From Chryseobacterium sp. FH2 (lineage in GTDB: Bacteria; Bacteroidota; Bacteroidia; Flavobacteriales; Weeksellaceae), in contig NZ_LFNE01000002.1 in NCBI RefSeq assembly GCF_001045455.1, positions 310,001 to 374,000 of the forward strand: a stretch of 64,000 nt of DNA. The letters are read 5' to 3'. Below the pieces are notes generated by a model, which ran no database searches, was not told the origin of the DNA, and saw nothing but the letters and a program-made list of their open reading frames with translations. The position numbers and the translations under genes are program-made. This document shows positions 57,399-64,000 of the stretch, in pieces (positions within the stretch are counted from its first letter, which is position 1; the number at the start of each line of letters is the position of its first letter).

Positions 57399-58244
57399 CT
57401 ACCAATCTCTTTTTCTCAAAATCCAATAAGAACCGAAAATGAAAATTCCACACCAGACTAAACATGCAATCATACTTTCGGCAGGATAAGTGAACTCATA
57501 TTTTAAGCCCATCATTTTTGCCATTTTCAGTCTCATCATTGGGTTGGGAATGAGGCTTGACATGCTTTCAAGAGGTAAAAGGTGAGTAACGAAAAAATGT
57601 TCTTTTAATATTTTCATTCTTTCAAGCTCTTGTGTATTATTCACTTTTTGAAAAACCTCTAAGGCTACCAAAATTCCTTCAATAACCCAATATACAAAGA
57701 ATCCCAGGAAAACAAACATTGATTTTCTTAACAGAATTGATAAAAACATCAAAAAACAAAAAAACGTAAATAGTTTCACAAAATAATTGCCGATAAAGAA
57801 AATCTCTTCAAAAACTTTTGAGGGATCTGTTACAGTGGAATAATTATATCCTAAAAACAAGGTGATTACAAATACAATCAATGTAGAAACAATGGTAAAA
57901 ACGGAGATCGTTAAAAGTTTTGAAGTAATAAATTCTTTTCTGCTTAAGCCGTCGATAGTATTTTGTTTAAACATTCTATTGCTGAACTCCTGACAAATCG
58001 AAAAAACAATGATTAGTCCCAAGAAAATTTTAAGTAAAGCGACAATCCATGTTGTAAAATTCCAGATTTCAGGGAAATTATAAATTCCCTGTTCTTTCAG
58101 ATTAATAGGATTTCCCAAGATATTAATATCAACCAAACCAATGAAAAGTAAGGCAATTAAAATCGCAAAATAAAGAACTGTGAAAACCTTGAATGGTCTG
58201 TAATTCAGGTTTTTGTAATATTCTAGTTTTAATAATTTTATCAT
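57399..58244 (-). CDS. ABC-2 type transporter permease
   Basis: 281 residues, six hydrophobic segments (about 22-40, 62-85, 108-130, 150-172, 178-196, 250-270) with no solute-binding motif. The N-terminus MIKLLKLEYYKNLNYRPFKV is a cytoplasmic lead, and the long second segment group fits ABC-2 permeases that export lipids or drugs. It follows the ATPase gene with a 2-nt gap. Substrate unknown. Confidence 0.82.
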   Translation of the reverse strand: MIKLLKLEYYKNLNYRPFKVFTVLYFAILIALLFIGLVDINILGNPINLKEQGIYNFPEIWNFTTWIVALLKIFLGLIIVFSICQEFSNRMFKQNTIDGLSRKEFITSKLLTISVFTIVSTLIVFVITLFLGYNYSTVTDPSKVFEEIFFIGNYFVKLFTFFCFLMFLSILLRKSMFVFLGFFVYWVIEGILVALEVFQKVNNTQELERMKILKEHFFVTHLLPLESMSSLIPNPMMRLKMAKMMGLKYEFTYPAESMIACLVWCGIFIFGSYWILRKRDW

Positions 58245-58246
58245 GG

Positions 58247-59149
58247 TTATTTTGTGTTTTTTACAAGTTCAAGAAATTGAGTTTCCAGAGACAGTTTTTT
58301 CTTTGTCAGATGAGATAAGAAAATACCTTTTTCAGCCAGTTTTTGATTTAAAGCTGAAGCCGAAACCGAAGCATCATCACGGATTTGAGCTTTGATGATT
58401 TCACCTTGTTGTTTAACGGAATTAAACCAGTGAAGTTCCTCCAATGCACTTAAAAGCAATGTGTTATTATCTGCTTTTAGTTCAAAATAACCATTGTTTG
58501 CTGTCATCTCGTCCACTCTTCCGCTGTAAATGGAATTTCCTTCTTTCAGTATAATCACATGGCTGCATATTTTTTCAATTTCATCCAGGAGGTGGCTTGC
58601 AATGATGATGGTAATGCCTTGTTTTGCAATATTGCTGATGATTTCCCTGATCTGGATAATTCCTTCGGGATCAAGTCCGTTTGTGGGTTCATCCAAAATT
58701 AGTACTTCAGGATTGTTGAGCATTGCAGATGCAATCGCCAAACGCTGTTTCATTCCTAAAGAAAAGGTTTTGAAAATATCTTTCTTCCTTTCAATCAACC
58801 CAACAGTTGTTAAAACTTCATCAATTCTCTGCTGAGGTGCTTCCTTAATTTCAGCGACAATTTTCAGATTGGTTTCAGCGCTTAAATAAGGATAAAAATT
58901 TGGCTGTTCGATAATAGCCCCAATTTTTTTTAATGTACTGGAATCCGTACCTTTCTTTCCAAACCAGTACCATTCGCCACTTGTAGGATTAATCGTTGAA
59001 AGCAGCATCCCGAAAGTAGTAGATTTTCCGCTTCCGTTTGGTCCGAGAAGTCCGTAAACATTACCTTTTTCCACATCAAAAGAAATATTGTTTACCACAA
59101 CTCTTTTGAATTTTTTTGTCAGATTCTTTACTGATAAAATTTTTTCCAT
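58247..59149 (-). CDS. ABC transporter ATP-binding protein
   Basis: 300 residues from ATG at 59149 (MEKILSVKNLTKKFKRVVVN); the longer frame upstream includes unlikely residues. Walker A GLLGPNGSGKSTTF, Q-loop EQPNFYPYL, signature TFSLGMKQRLAIASAM, Walker B VLILDEPTNGLDPEG and H-loop IASHLLDEIE. The C-terminal about 80 residues are a DUF-type extension common in ABC-2 partners. It drives the permease encoded next. Confidence 0.95.
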   Translation of the reverse strand: MEKILSVKNLTKKFKRVVVNNISFDVEKGNVYGLLGPNGSGKSTTFGMLLSTINPTSGEWYWFGKKGTDSSTLKKIGAIIEQPNFYPYLSAETNLKIVAEIKEAPQQRIDEVLTTVGLIERKKDIFKTFSLGMKQRLAIASAMLNNPEVLILDEPTNGLDPEGIIQIREIISNIAKQGITIIIASHLLDEIEKICSHVIILKEGNSIYSGRVDEMTANNGYFELKADNNTLLLSALEELHWFNSVKQQGEIIKAQIRDDASVSASALNQKLAEKGIFLSHLTKKKLSLETQFLELVKNTK

Positions 59150-59264
59150 GTAATTTGTTTTACATAGTAGTAGTCTATATAAATAATAAAATGTTACAGA
59201 ATTATCATAAATCAATATAATTTTCGAGATTAAATATTAAATTTGATAGAACTAACAGGGAATT

Positions 59265-60626
59265 ATGAAGTTAATTGAATTAGCAAAAGAACTGAATGTT
59301 TCAGCAGAAGCAATTAAACAATTTATACAGGATTTTGATATTGAGCTTGCTGAATGTGTAAGTACCAATTTCGAGGTAAAGGAAGATTTTGAAAAGTTTG
59401 CCCGTGAAAATTTAGATTTTTTACAGCTTTACGAAAAGGATCTGGATAAGACTAAAACGTTAGAACAAATCGCGGATAAAATTAATAGGCCTAAAGAAAA
59501 AGTAGAACAGGCAATAAAAGAGTTTAATCCTAATATTTTTGATAACGGGCTTTTCCGTTCGTCTATTTCCAGTTACGGAATTGATAACAAATTAGGAGGG
59601 AACTATCAGTTTGTCTATGATTATTTTGGTCATAAAACAAGTCTTCAGCATAGAGATTTTATCGGTTACAGAGACTTGTTTTTCTATATCTCGGAAGTTT
59701 TGGAACCGTTTTTAAATCCACAGCAGATCAAAGACTGGGGAATCCATAAGCCAGCAGGAATTATTTTATACGGACCTCCGGGAAGCGGTAAAATTTTTTG
59801 GGCGAATAAAATTGCGGAAATTATTGGCTATCAGTTTAAAGAAGTTAAAAAACACTATTTAGGAACTTCTTTTGTGGATGGAAACAAAACCAATTTTAAT
59901 GATTTTCTGGTAACGATGATGACGGACGACAAAGTCCTGCTTTTCCTTGAAGATTTTGACGAAATAATGATGGAAAGAAAGGCTGAAACTGATGTAGCAT
60001 CTTGTAATCTTGAAACCCAGGAAATTATTCTTCATTATATAGGTAAATTTGAGCAGGAAGACTTGCTGATGGTAGGTTCTGCGAACTCAGTTTCAGAAAT
60101 TGATGAAGAAATTATGGCTCCCGGAAGATTTGATGTAATGATCCCTGTTTTTCCGCCGAATGCTACTGAACGTTCCGAGATTATCCTGTATGCTATGACA
60201 AAAAATCTTGAAAAAGATTCCTTGCTGTATAAAATTCTGCAAAATAACAAGGCTGATAAGGTTCCTTTCTGGCACGAGGTTTCTTCTCAAATGAAAGTTT
60301 TCAGTAATACTATGGTGATTGATTTTACCCAAAGTTTGAAAAAGAGAATTAAAAATCTTTATCAAAGAACAAGAAATGAAAACCTTAAAATAGATCAGAC
60401 ACTATTGAACGGAGCTCTGAGAGATGCAAAAGGTAAACTCACCGAAGAGTATTTAGATCAAATTGCGAGATTTTTAAGCGATGTTATCATCAATAATCTT
60501 GATGACTTCAGACATAGGGTTCAGGCTCTTAAAAAAGAGCTCGATACTTACAGAATTGTGGAAGAACCACAAAGGATTATTGGTTTTCATCATAGTGGGG
60601 AAGAAGAAGAAAAAGACAAAGGATGA
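59265..60626 (+). CDS. AAA family ATPase with altered Walker motifs
   Basis: 453 residues. N-terminal about 90 residues look like an IF2_N-type winged helix (MKLIELAKELNVSAEAIKQF) plus a second similar segment (KTLEQIADKINRPKEKVEQA). The AAA core follows with Walker A GPPGSGKIFW at 170-179, where the usual Thr after GK is Ile, and a Walker-B-like LFLEDFDEIM where D-E is swapped to E-D. Sensor and Arg-finger region MAPGRFDVMIPVFPP and RSEIILYAMT are present. The C-terminal 100 residues are helical. Cellular role unknown; single gene. Confidence 0.8.
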   Translation: MKLIELAKELNVSAEAIKQFIQDFDIELAECVSTNFEVKEDFEKFARENLDFLQLYEKDLDKTKTLEQIADKINRPKEKVEQAIKEFNPNIFDNGLFRSSISSYGIDNKLGGNYQFVYDYFGHKTSLQHRDFIGYRDLFFYISEVLEPFLNPQQIKDWGIHKPAGIILYGPPGSGKIFWANKIAEIIGYQFKEVKKHYLGTSFVDGNKTNFNDFLVTMMTDDKVLLFLEDFDEIMMERKAETDVASCNLETQEIILHYIGKFEQEDLLMVGSANSVSEIDEEIMAPGRFDVMIPVFPPNATERSEIILYAMTKNLEKDSLLYKILQNNKADKVPFWHEVSSQMKVFSNTMVIDFTQSLKKRIKNLYQRTRNENLKIDQTLLNGALRDAKGKLTEEYLDQIARFLSDVIINNLDDFRHRVQALKKELDTYRIVEEPQRIIGFHHSGEEEEKDKG

Positions 60627-60728
60627 TAATTAATATATTTATGAGTTGTGAATGATAAGTTGCTTAAAATTATAATCATTTCTGTCGTTAATTCATGGCT
60701 CATCATTCATAGCTTATAATTTTATCCT

Positions 60729-60736
60729 TATTTTTG
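60729..60736 (+). promoter_or_regulatory. -7 box of the prfB promoter
   Basis: TATTTTTG at 60729-60736 fits TAnnTTTG, 17 nt before the GTG start; no clear -33 box. Confidence 0.5.
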
Positions 60737-60752
60737 CAAAAAAGAAAGATTC

Positions 60753-61865
60753 GTGATTAACAACGACCAGATAAAAGAAATTCAATCAAGAATTGATGAT
60801 CTATATAAATATCTTCAAATAGAAAAAAAGAAGATAGAAATTGCCAATGATGATGAGAAGACTGCTGCCCCTGAATTTTGGGATAATCCTAAAGCTGCCG
60901 AGCCTTTTCTAAAACAATTGCGTTCGAAGAAAAAATGGGTGGAAGATTACGAAGAAATTAAAACTCAATTTGAGGATTTACAGGTGCTGGCAGATTTTGC
61001 AAAAGAAGACCCTGATTCTGAAAAAGAACTAGATGAAACTTTTCCGAAATTAGTAGATAAAATCGAAGATATTGAGTTTAAAAATATGCTTTCCAATGAA
61101 GGCGATGAACTTTCGGCGGTCTTACAAATTACTGCTGGTGCGGGAGGTACAGAAAGTTGTGATTGGGCGGCAATGTTGATGAGGATGTATACTATGTGGT
61201 CTGAAAAACAAGGTTATAAAATCCGTGAACTGAATTTTCAGGAAGGTGATGTCGCAGGAGTAAAAACCGTTACTTTAGAGATTGATGGTGAATTTGCGTT
61301 TGGTTATCTCAAAGGAGAAAACGGAGTTCACAGACTGGTTAGAATTTCACCTTTCGACTCTAACGCAAAACGTCATACAAGTTTCGTTTCGGTATACGTT
61401 TACCCGTTGGTAGACGATACGATTGAGATTAATATTAATCCTGCAGATATTTCGTTTGAGACAATGAGGTCTTCCGGAGCAGGAGGTCAGAACGTAAATA
61501 AAGTTGAAACAGCTGTTCGTCTCCGTCATGCACCGACAGGCATCATCATTGAAAATTCGGAATCCCGTTCGCAGCTTCAGAATAAGGAAAAAGCGATGCA
61601 ATTGCTTCGTTCAAGGCTTTATGAAATGGAACTGGAGGAACGTATGAAGGCCCGTAACGAAATCGAAGCTAATAAGATGAAAATCGAGTGGGGAAGCCAG
61701 ATTAGAAACTATGTAATGCATCCTTATAAATTGGTAAAAGATGTACGCTCCGGTTATGAAACATCAGACGTAGATTCTGTGATGAACGGAAATCTTACCC
61801 CTTTCCTGAAAGCGTTCTTAATGGCTGATGGAACGGCGGTTTCTGATGATGATGTAAACTTATAA
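60753..61865 (+). CDS. prfB: peptide chain release factor 2
   Basis: 370 residues with the RF2 hallmark region GGQ ([20 protein letters not shown]) and the stop-codon recognition part ([16 protein letters not shown]). It releases peptides at UGA and UAA. Translation appears to start at GTG 60753; no ATG is available. Unlike E. coli prfB there is no in-frame TGA or programmed +1 frameshift near codon 25, so this copy is not autoregulated that way. Confidence 0.95.
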   Translation: MINNDQIKEIQSRIDDLYKYLQIEKKKIEIANDDEKTAAPEFWDNPKAAEPFLKQLRSKKKWVEDYEEIKTQFEDLQVLADFAKEDPDSEKELDETFPKLVDKIEDIEFKNMLSNEGDELSAVLQITAGAGGTESCDWAAMLMRMYTMWSEKQGYKIRELNFQEGDVAGVKTVTLEIDGEFAFGYLKGENGVHRLVRISPFDSNAKRHTSFVSVYVYPLVDDTIEININPADISFETMRSSGAGGQNVNKVETAVRLRHAPTGIIIENSESRSQLQNKEKAMQLLRSRLYEMELEERMKARNEIEANKMKIEWGSQIRNYVMHPYKLVKDVRSGYETSDVDSVMNGNLTPFLKAFLMADGTAVSDDDVNL

Positions 61866-61950
61866 AAATCATATTTAAATTTAGTTAAAATCTAATAATA
61901 AATTTCCTTTTGAAGTTTATTAAGCTTATTTTTGTTACTTATCAAATTGT

Positions 61951-62661
61951 ATGGAAGATTTCAATAATTGGAAAGATTTATTAAACCCGGAGTTTTATAT
62001 AAATAATGGTGGTTTTTGGTTAATTTTATTTATTGTTTTTGCGGAAACAGGTTTATTTATAGGGTTTTTCCTTCCAGGAGATTCTTTGCTTTTTGTATCG
62101 GGAATTTATGCCGTAAAAATTATTTCTGAGACTTTCGGCTCTACAGGAAATGATTTTTTGGATACGACTCTTTTAGCTTCTGCTGTAGCAATTGCCGCAA
62201 TTATTGGTAATGAAGTAGGATATTATTTTGGACTTAAAACCGGTCCTGCGTTATATAAAAAGAAAGATACGATGCTTTTCAAGAAAAAATACCTATATCA
62301 GGCTCATGATTTCTTTGAAAAAAATGGAGCATTGGCAATTATTATGGCAAGATTTTTACCGGTGGTAAGAACTTTTACACCGATTGTTGCCGGAATTGTA
62401 AAGATGGATAAAAAAGCATTCCTCAGAGATAATATTATCGGGGCTGTTTTATGGTCATTTTTATTAATTTTTGCGGGTCATTATTTAGATAAATTGTTTA
62501 TGGAGCAGTTTGGGATTGATTTAAAGAAAAAATTAGAATTAATTATTTTGGTTATCGTTTTGGTAACGACTCTTCCCATAGTAATTAAATTTTTATTTGG
62601 AAAAAAAGACGATTTTTCTAAATATGAAAATCACTTCGATGATGAAGAAAAAAAGGATTAA
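61951..62661 (+). CDS. DedA family (VTT domain) membrane protein
   Basis: 236 residues with four to five helices and the DedA/VTT pattern: FAETGLFIGFFLPGDSLLF, GNEVGYYFGLKTG, ARFLPVVRTFTPIVAGIVKM and a later helix (LILVIVLVTTLP). DedA proteins act in undecaprenyl-phosphate flipping and envelope homeostasis in other bacteria. The charged C-terminus (KKDDFSKYENHFDDEEKKD) is cytoplasmic. Single gene. Confidence 0.92.
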   Translation: MEDFNNWKDLLNPEFYINNGGFWLILFIVFAETGLFIGFFLPGDSLLFVSGIYAVKIISETFGSTGNDFLDTTLLASAVAIAAIIGNEVGYYFGLKTGPALYKKKDTMLFKKKYLYQAHDFFEKNGALAIIMARFLPVVRTFTPIVAGIVKMDKKAFLRDNIIGAVLWSFLLIFAGHYLDKLFMEQFGIDLKKKLELIILVIVLVTTLPIVIKFLFGKKDDFSKYENHFDDEEKKD

Positions 62662-62676
62662 TTTAAATACATTATA

Positions 62677-62709
62677 AAAAATAACCTGCTCAAAAGCGGG
62701 TTATTTTTT
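62677..62709 (+). terminator. rho-independent terminator of the DedA gene
   Basis: Fourteen-position stem (62677-62690 with 62695-62708, one G-U) with CAAA loop and seven T. Confidence 0.85.
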
Positions 62710-62734
62710 TGTTTATACATATTAAAGTCACTCA

Positions 62735-63604
62735 TTAATTTTTAATCCATTCCAGAATATTGGGATAAATGATGCTGTCTCTCTTTTTCTTGTTAAAAAA
62801 TCTGGGTGCATGCCCTGAGTTTTCCATAAAAACCAATTTATGAGGGATGTTTTGAGCTGTTAAAGCCGAATCTAATGCTAAACCCTGGTGTGGATTTACT
62901 AAAAAGTCCTTATTCCCCTGAAATAATAGTGTCGGAACATGGGAAACATTCGCTATCGGGCTTGCCTTTCTGAATTCTTCAGAAATATTTTTACGGTTAA
63001 ATTTTGTTCCAACAACTTTTTGAATGGTAGGTGAAGAATATTTTGAATAAAATGATTGCAAATACCCCTTGGAATAAAAATCTGTAGGACCGCTCAATGA
63101 AATGATTTTCTTTATCTGATCAGGATTTTGATAACCATATAATAAAGCTAAATGCCCGCCGGCGCTTTCGCCCAGGATGATATAATTATTGGGTTGAAGT
63201 TCGGCTTTTTCAGCTAAAGAATTAAATTTATTGATAGCTTGATTAATGTCTTCTAATTGCTCGCGATAGGTAATAGCTTTTGATTTTGAAACCAGCCTGT
63301 AGTTCATATTAATACTTGGAATATTATTCTCAAAAAGCATTTTCTGAATCAGAATCATATGTTCTTTTCTTCCGTATTTCCAGGCCCCGCCATGAATAAT
63401 TAAGACTATCGGAGATGTTTCGGAATAACTTGACGGAAGGAATACATCCATCTTTTGTCTTTTATGTTCGCCATATTTTAAGTTGTAGATTTTTTGTTGA
63501 TTATTAGTTCCCACCCACACCCGGAATTTACTATTACATGAATTTAATAAAAAGCTGATGGCTCCTAAAACAAAAAAATGATACCTGAGAACTAGCTTTT
63601 TCAT
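62735..63604 (-). CDS. alpha/beta hydrolase (BD-FAE/esterase-like), lipoprotein
   Basis: 289 residues with a lipoprotein-type signal (FLLNSCNSK, Cys near residue 23), so anchored outside the cytoplasm. HGGAWKYG is the oxyanion loop, GESAGGHL holds the nucleophile Ser, GNKDFLV the Asp and SGHAPRF the His: the BD-FAE/HSL-like esterase pattern. It probably acts on a small ester in the periplasm or at the surface. Single gene, convergent with DedA. Confidence 0.87.
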   Translation of the reverse strand: MKKLVLRYHFFVLGAISFLLNSCNSKFRVWVGTNNQQKIYNLKYGEHKRQKMDVFLPSSYSETSPIVLIIHGGAWKYGRKEHMILIQKMLFENNIPSINMNYRLVSKSKAITYREQLEDINQAINKFNSLAEKAELQPNNYIILGESAGGHLALLYGYQNPDQIKKIISLSGPTDFYSKGYLQSFYSKYSSPTIQKVVGTKFNRKNISEEFRKASPIANVSHVPTLLFQGNKDFLVNPHQGLALDSALTAQNIPHKLVFMENSGHAPRFFNKKKRDSIIYPNILEWIKN

Positions 63605-63728
63605 AAATTAAAGTTAATTAAAATAATCTAAAATATTCAATGTAATACGTAAAAGATATTACAGTCTGAGACTGTTCAGGCCTGAAAATAATTATTTTTA
63701 AACAACTTAAAAATACTGGGAAAAACAT

Positions 63729-63736
63729 TATTTTTG
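63729..63736 (+). promoter_or_regulatory. -7 box of the DUF808 promoter
   Basis: TATTTTTG matches TAnnTTTG, 37 nt before the ATG at 63773. Confidence 0.45.
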
Positions 63737-63772
63737 CTGAACTTAACAAACATTAAAAAAAAATTAAAATAT

Positions 63773-64000
63773 ATGGCATCTGGTTTTTTTGCAATTTTGG
63801 ATGATATTGCAGCTCTGATGGATGATGTAGCAGTTACAAGTAAAATAGCAACTCAGAAAACAGCAGGAATTTTAGGTGATGATTTAGCGGTGAATGCTGA
63901 AAAAGCCACAGGTTTCCTTTCTTCAAGAGAAATACCGGTCTTGTGGGCGATTACAAAAGGATCTTTTGTCAATAAACTTATCATTCTGCCTATCGTATTT
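63773..64000 (+). CDS. DUF808 family membrane protein, partial
   Basis: 76 residues visible before the window ends. The start MASGFFAILDDIAALMDDVA is the invariable N-terminus of the DUF808 family (YedI-like), followed by KTAGILGDDLAVNAEKATGF, LWAITKGSFVNKLII and the beginning of a membrane helix. Function is not established for the family. The C-terminus is outside the window. Confidence 0.9.
   Translation, partial: MASGFFAILDDIAALMDDVAVTSKIATQKTAGILGDDLAVNAEKATGFLSSREIPVLWAITKGSFVNKLIILPIVF

Noticed and set aside
60640..60725. Weak inverted-looking words (TGAATGAT/ATCATTCA) between the AAA and prfB genes
   Set aside because: Short and imperfect; not above chance for such AT-rich DNA without copies elsewhere.

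Overview
The window looks like chromosomal DNA of a Flavobacteriia member close to Chryseobacterium (Weeksellaceae). This is inferred from family content: AT-rich DNA, promoters of the Bacteroidetes type (TTTG, about 19 nt, TAnnTTTG, best seen before rpsO and sdaA), few Shine-Dalgarno sites, and families typical of the phylum (GLPGLI, DUF5686, DUF1599, BT_3928-like, LytTR two-component pair, a DnaG without zinc cysteines). No rRNA, tRNA, CRISPR array, prophage or transposase gene was found.

Layout. 1-10.2 kb: the end of a GT-C type glycosyltransferase, mgtE, two tiny cysteine-rich leader-type peptides (2346-2677), rpsO, a sugar MFS transporter, pnp and an unrecognised 392-residue protein. 10.5-11.3 kb: a cold-shock-domain protein behind a long 5' leader. 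11.3-21.9 kb: the most accessory-looking part. On the minus strand lie the RNA ligase RtcB, two RlaP-like nucleotidyltransferases, an ATP-grasp protein and a reading frame without a good start. Divergent from them are a 1335-residue SF1 helicase with a nuclease-like C-terminus, a HopJ-family gene overlapping it, and a WYL regulator. This is a plausible RNA-repair or stress/defence island. 22-31 kb: outer-membrane protein, glucokinase, two tandem YceI proteins, ammonium transporter, serine dehydratase and tyrA. tyrA is preceded by a candidate Tyr-codon leader peptide with a terminator.

31-47 kb: cation/proton antiporter, an alanine dehydrogenase operon carrying a LytS/LytR-type sensor-regulator pair, tsaE, dnaG, clpP, tpiA, an S9 oligopeptidase, a DoxX-type/DUF1599 pair and folP. 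47-54 kb: an XRE regulator broken by an internal deletion, a GLPGLI protein, a DUF5686 protein and alaS. 54-57 kb: an ECF sigma factor, a short zinc-finger anti-sigma, a DUF417 (RclC-like) membrane protein and a lipoprotein MsrA-MsrB fusion, which read as one oxidative or chlorine stress unit. 57-64 kb: a frameshifted L,D-transpeptidase-like lipoprotein, an ABC exporter, an AAA ATPase with altered Walker motifs, prfB, a DedA protein, an alpha/beta hydrolase and the start of a DUF808 gene.

Three genes are visibly broken by small lesions: an in-frame TGA in an RlaP gene at 11448, a deletion in the XRE gene near 47000, and a homopolymer frameshift at 57176-57182. Sequencing error must be excluded for the first and third. 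Several strong hairpins or inverted repeats in intergenic DNA (14690-14802, 29910-30009, 40753-40781, 53915-53971) look like interspersed elements rather than plain terminators.
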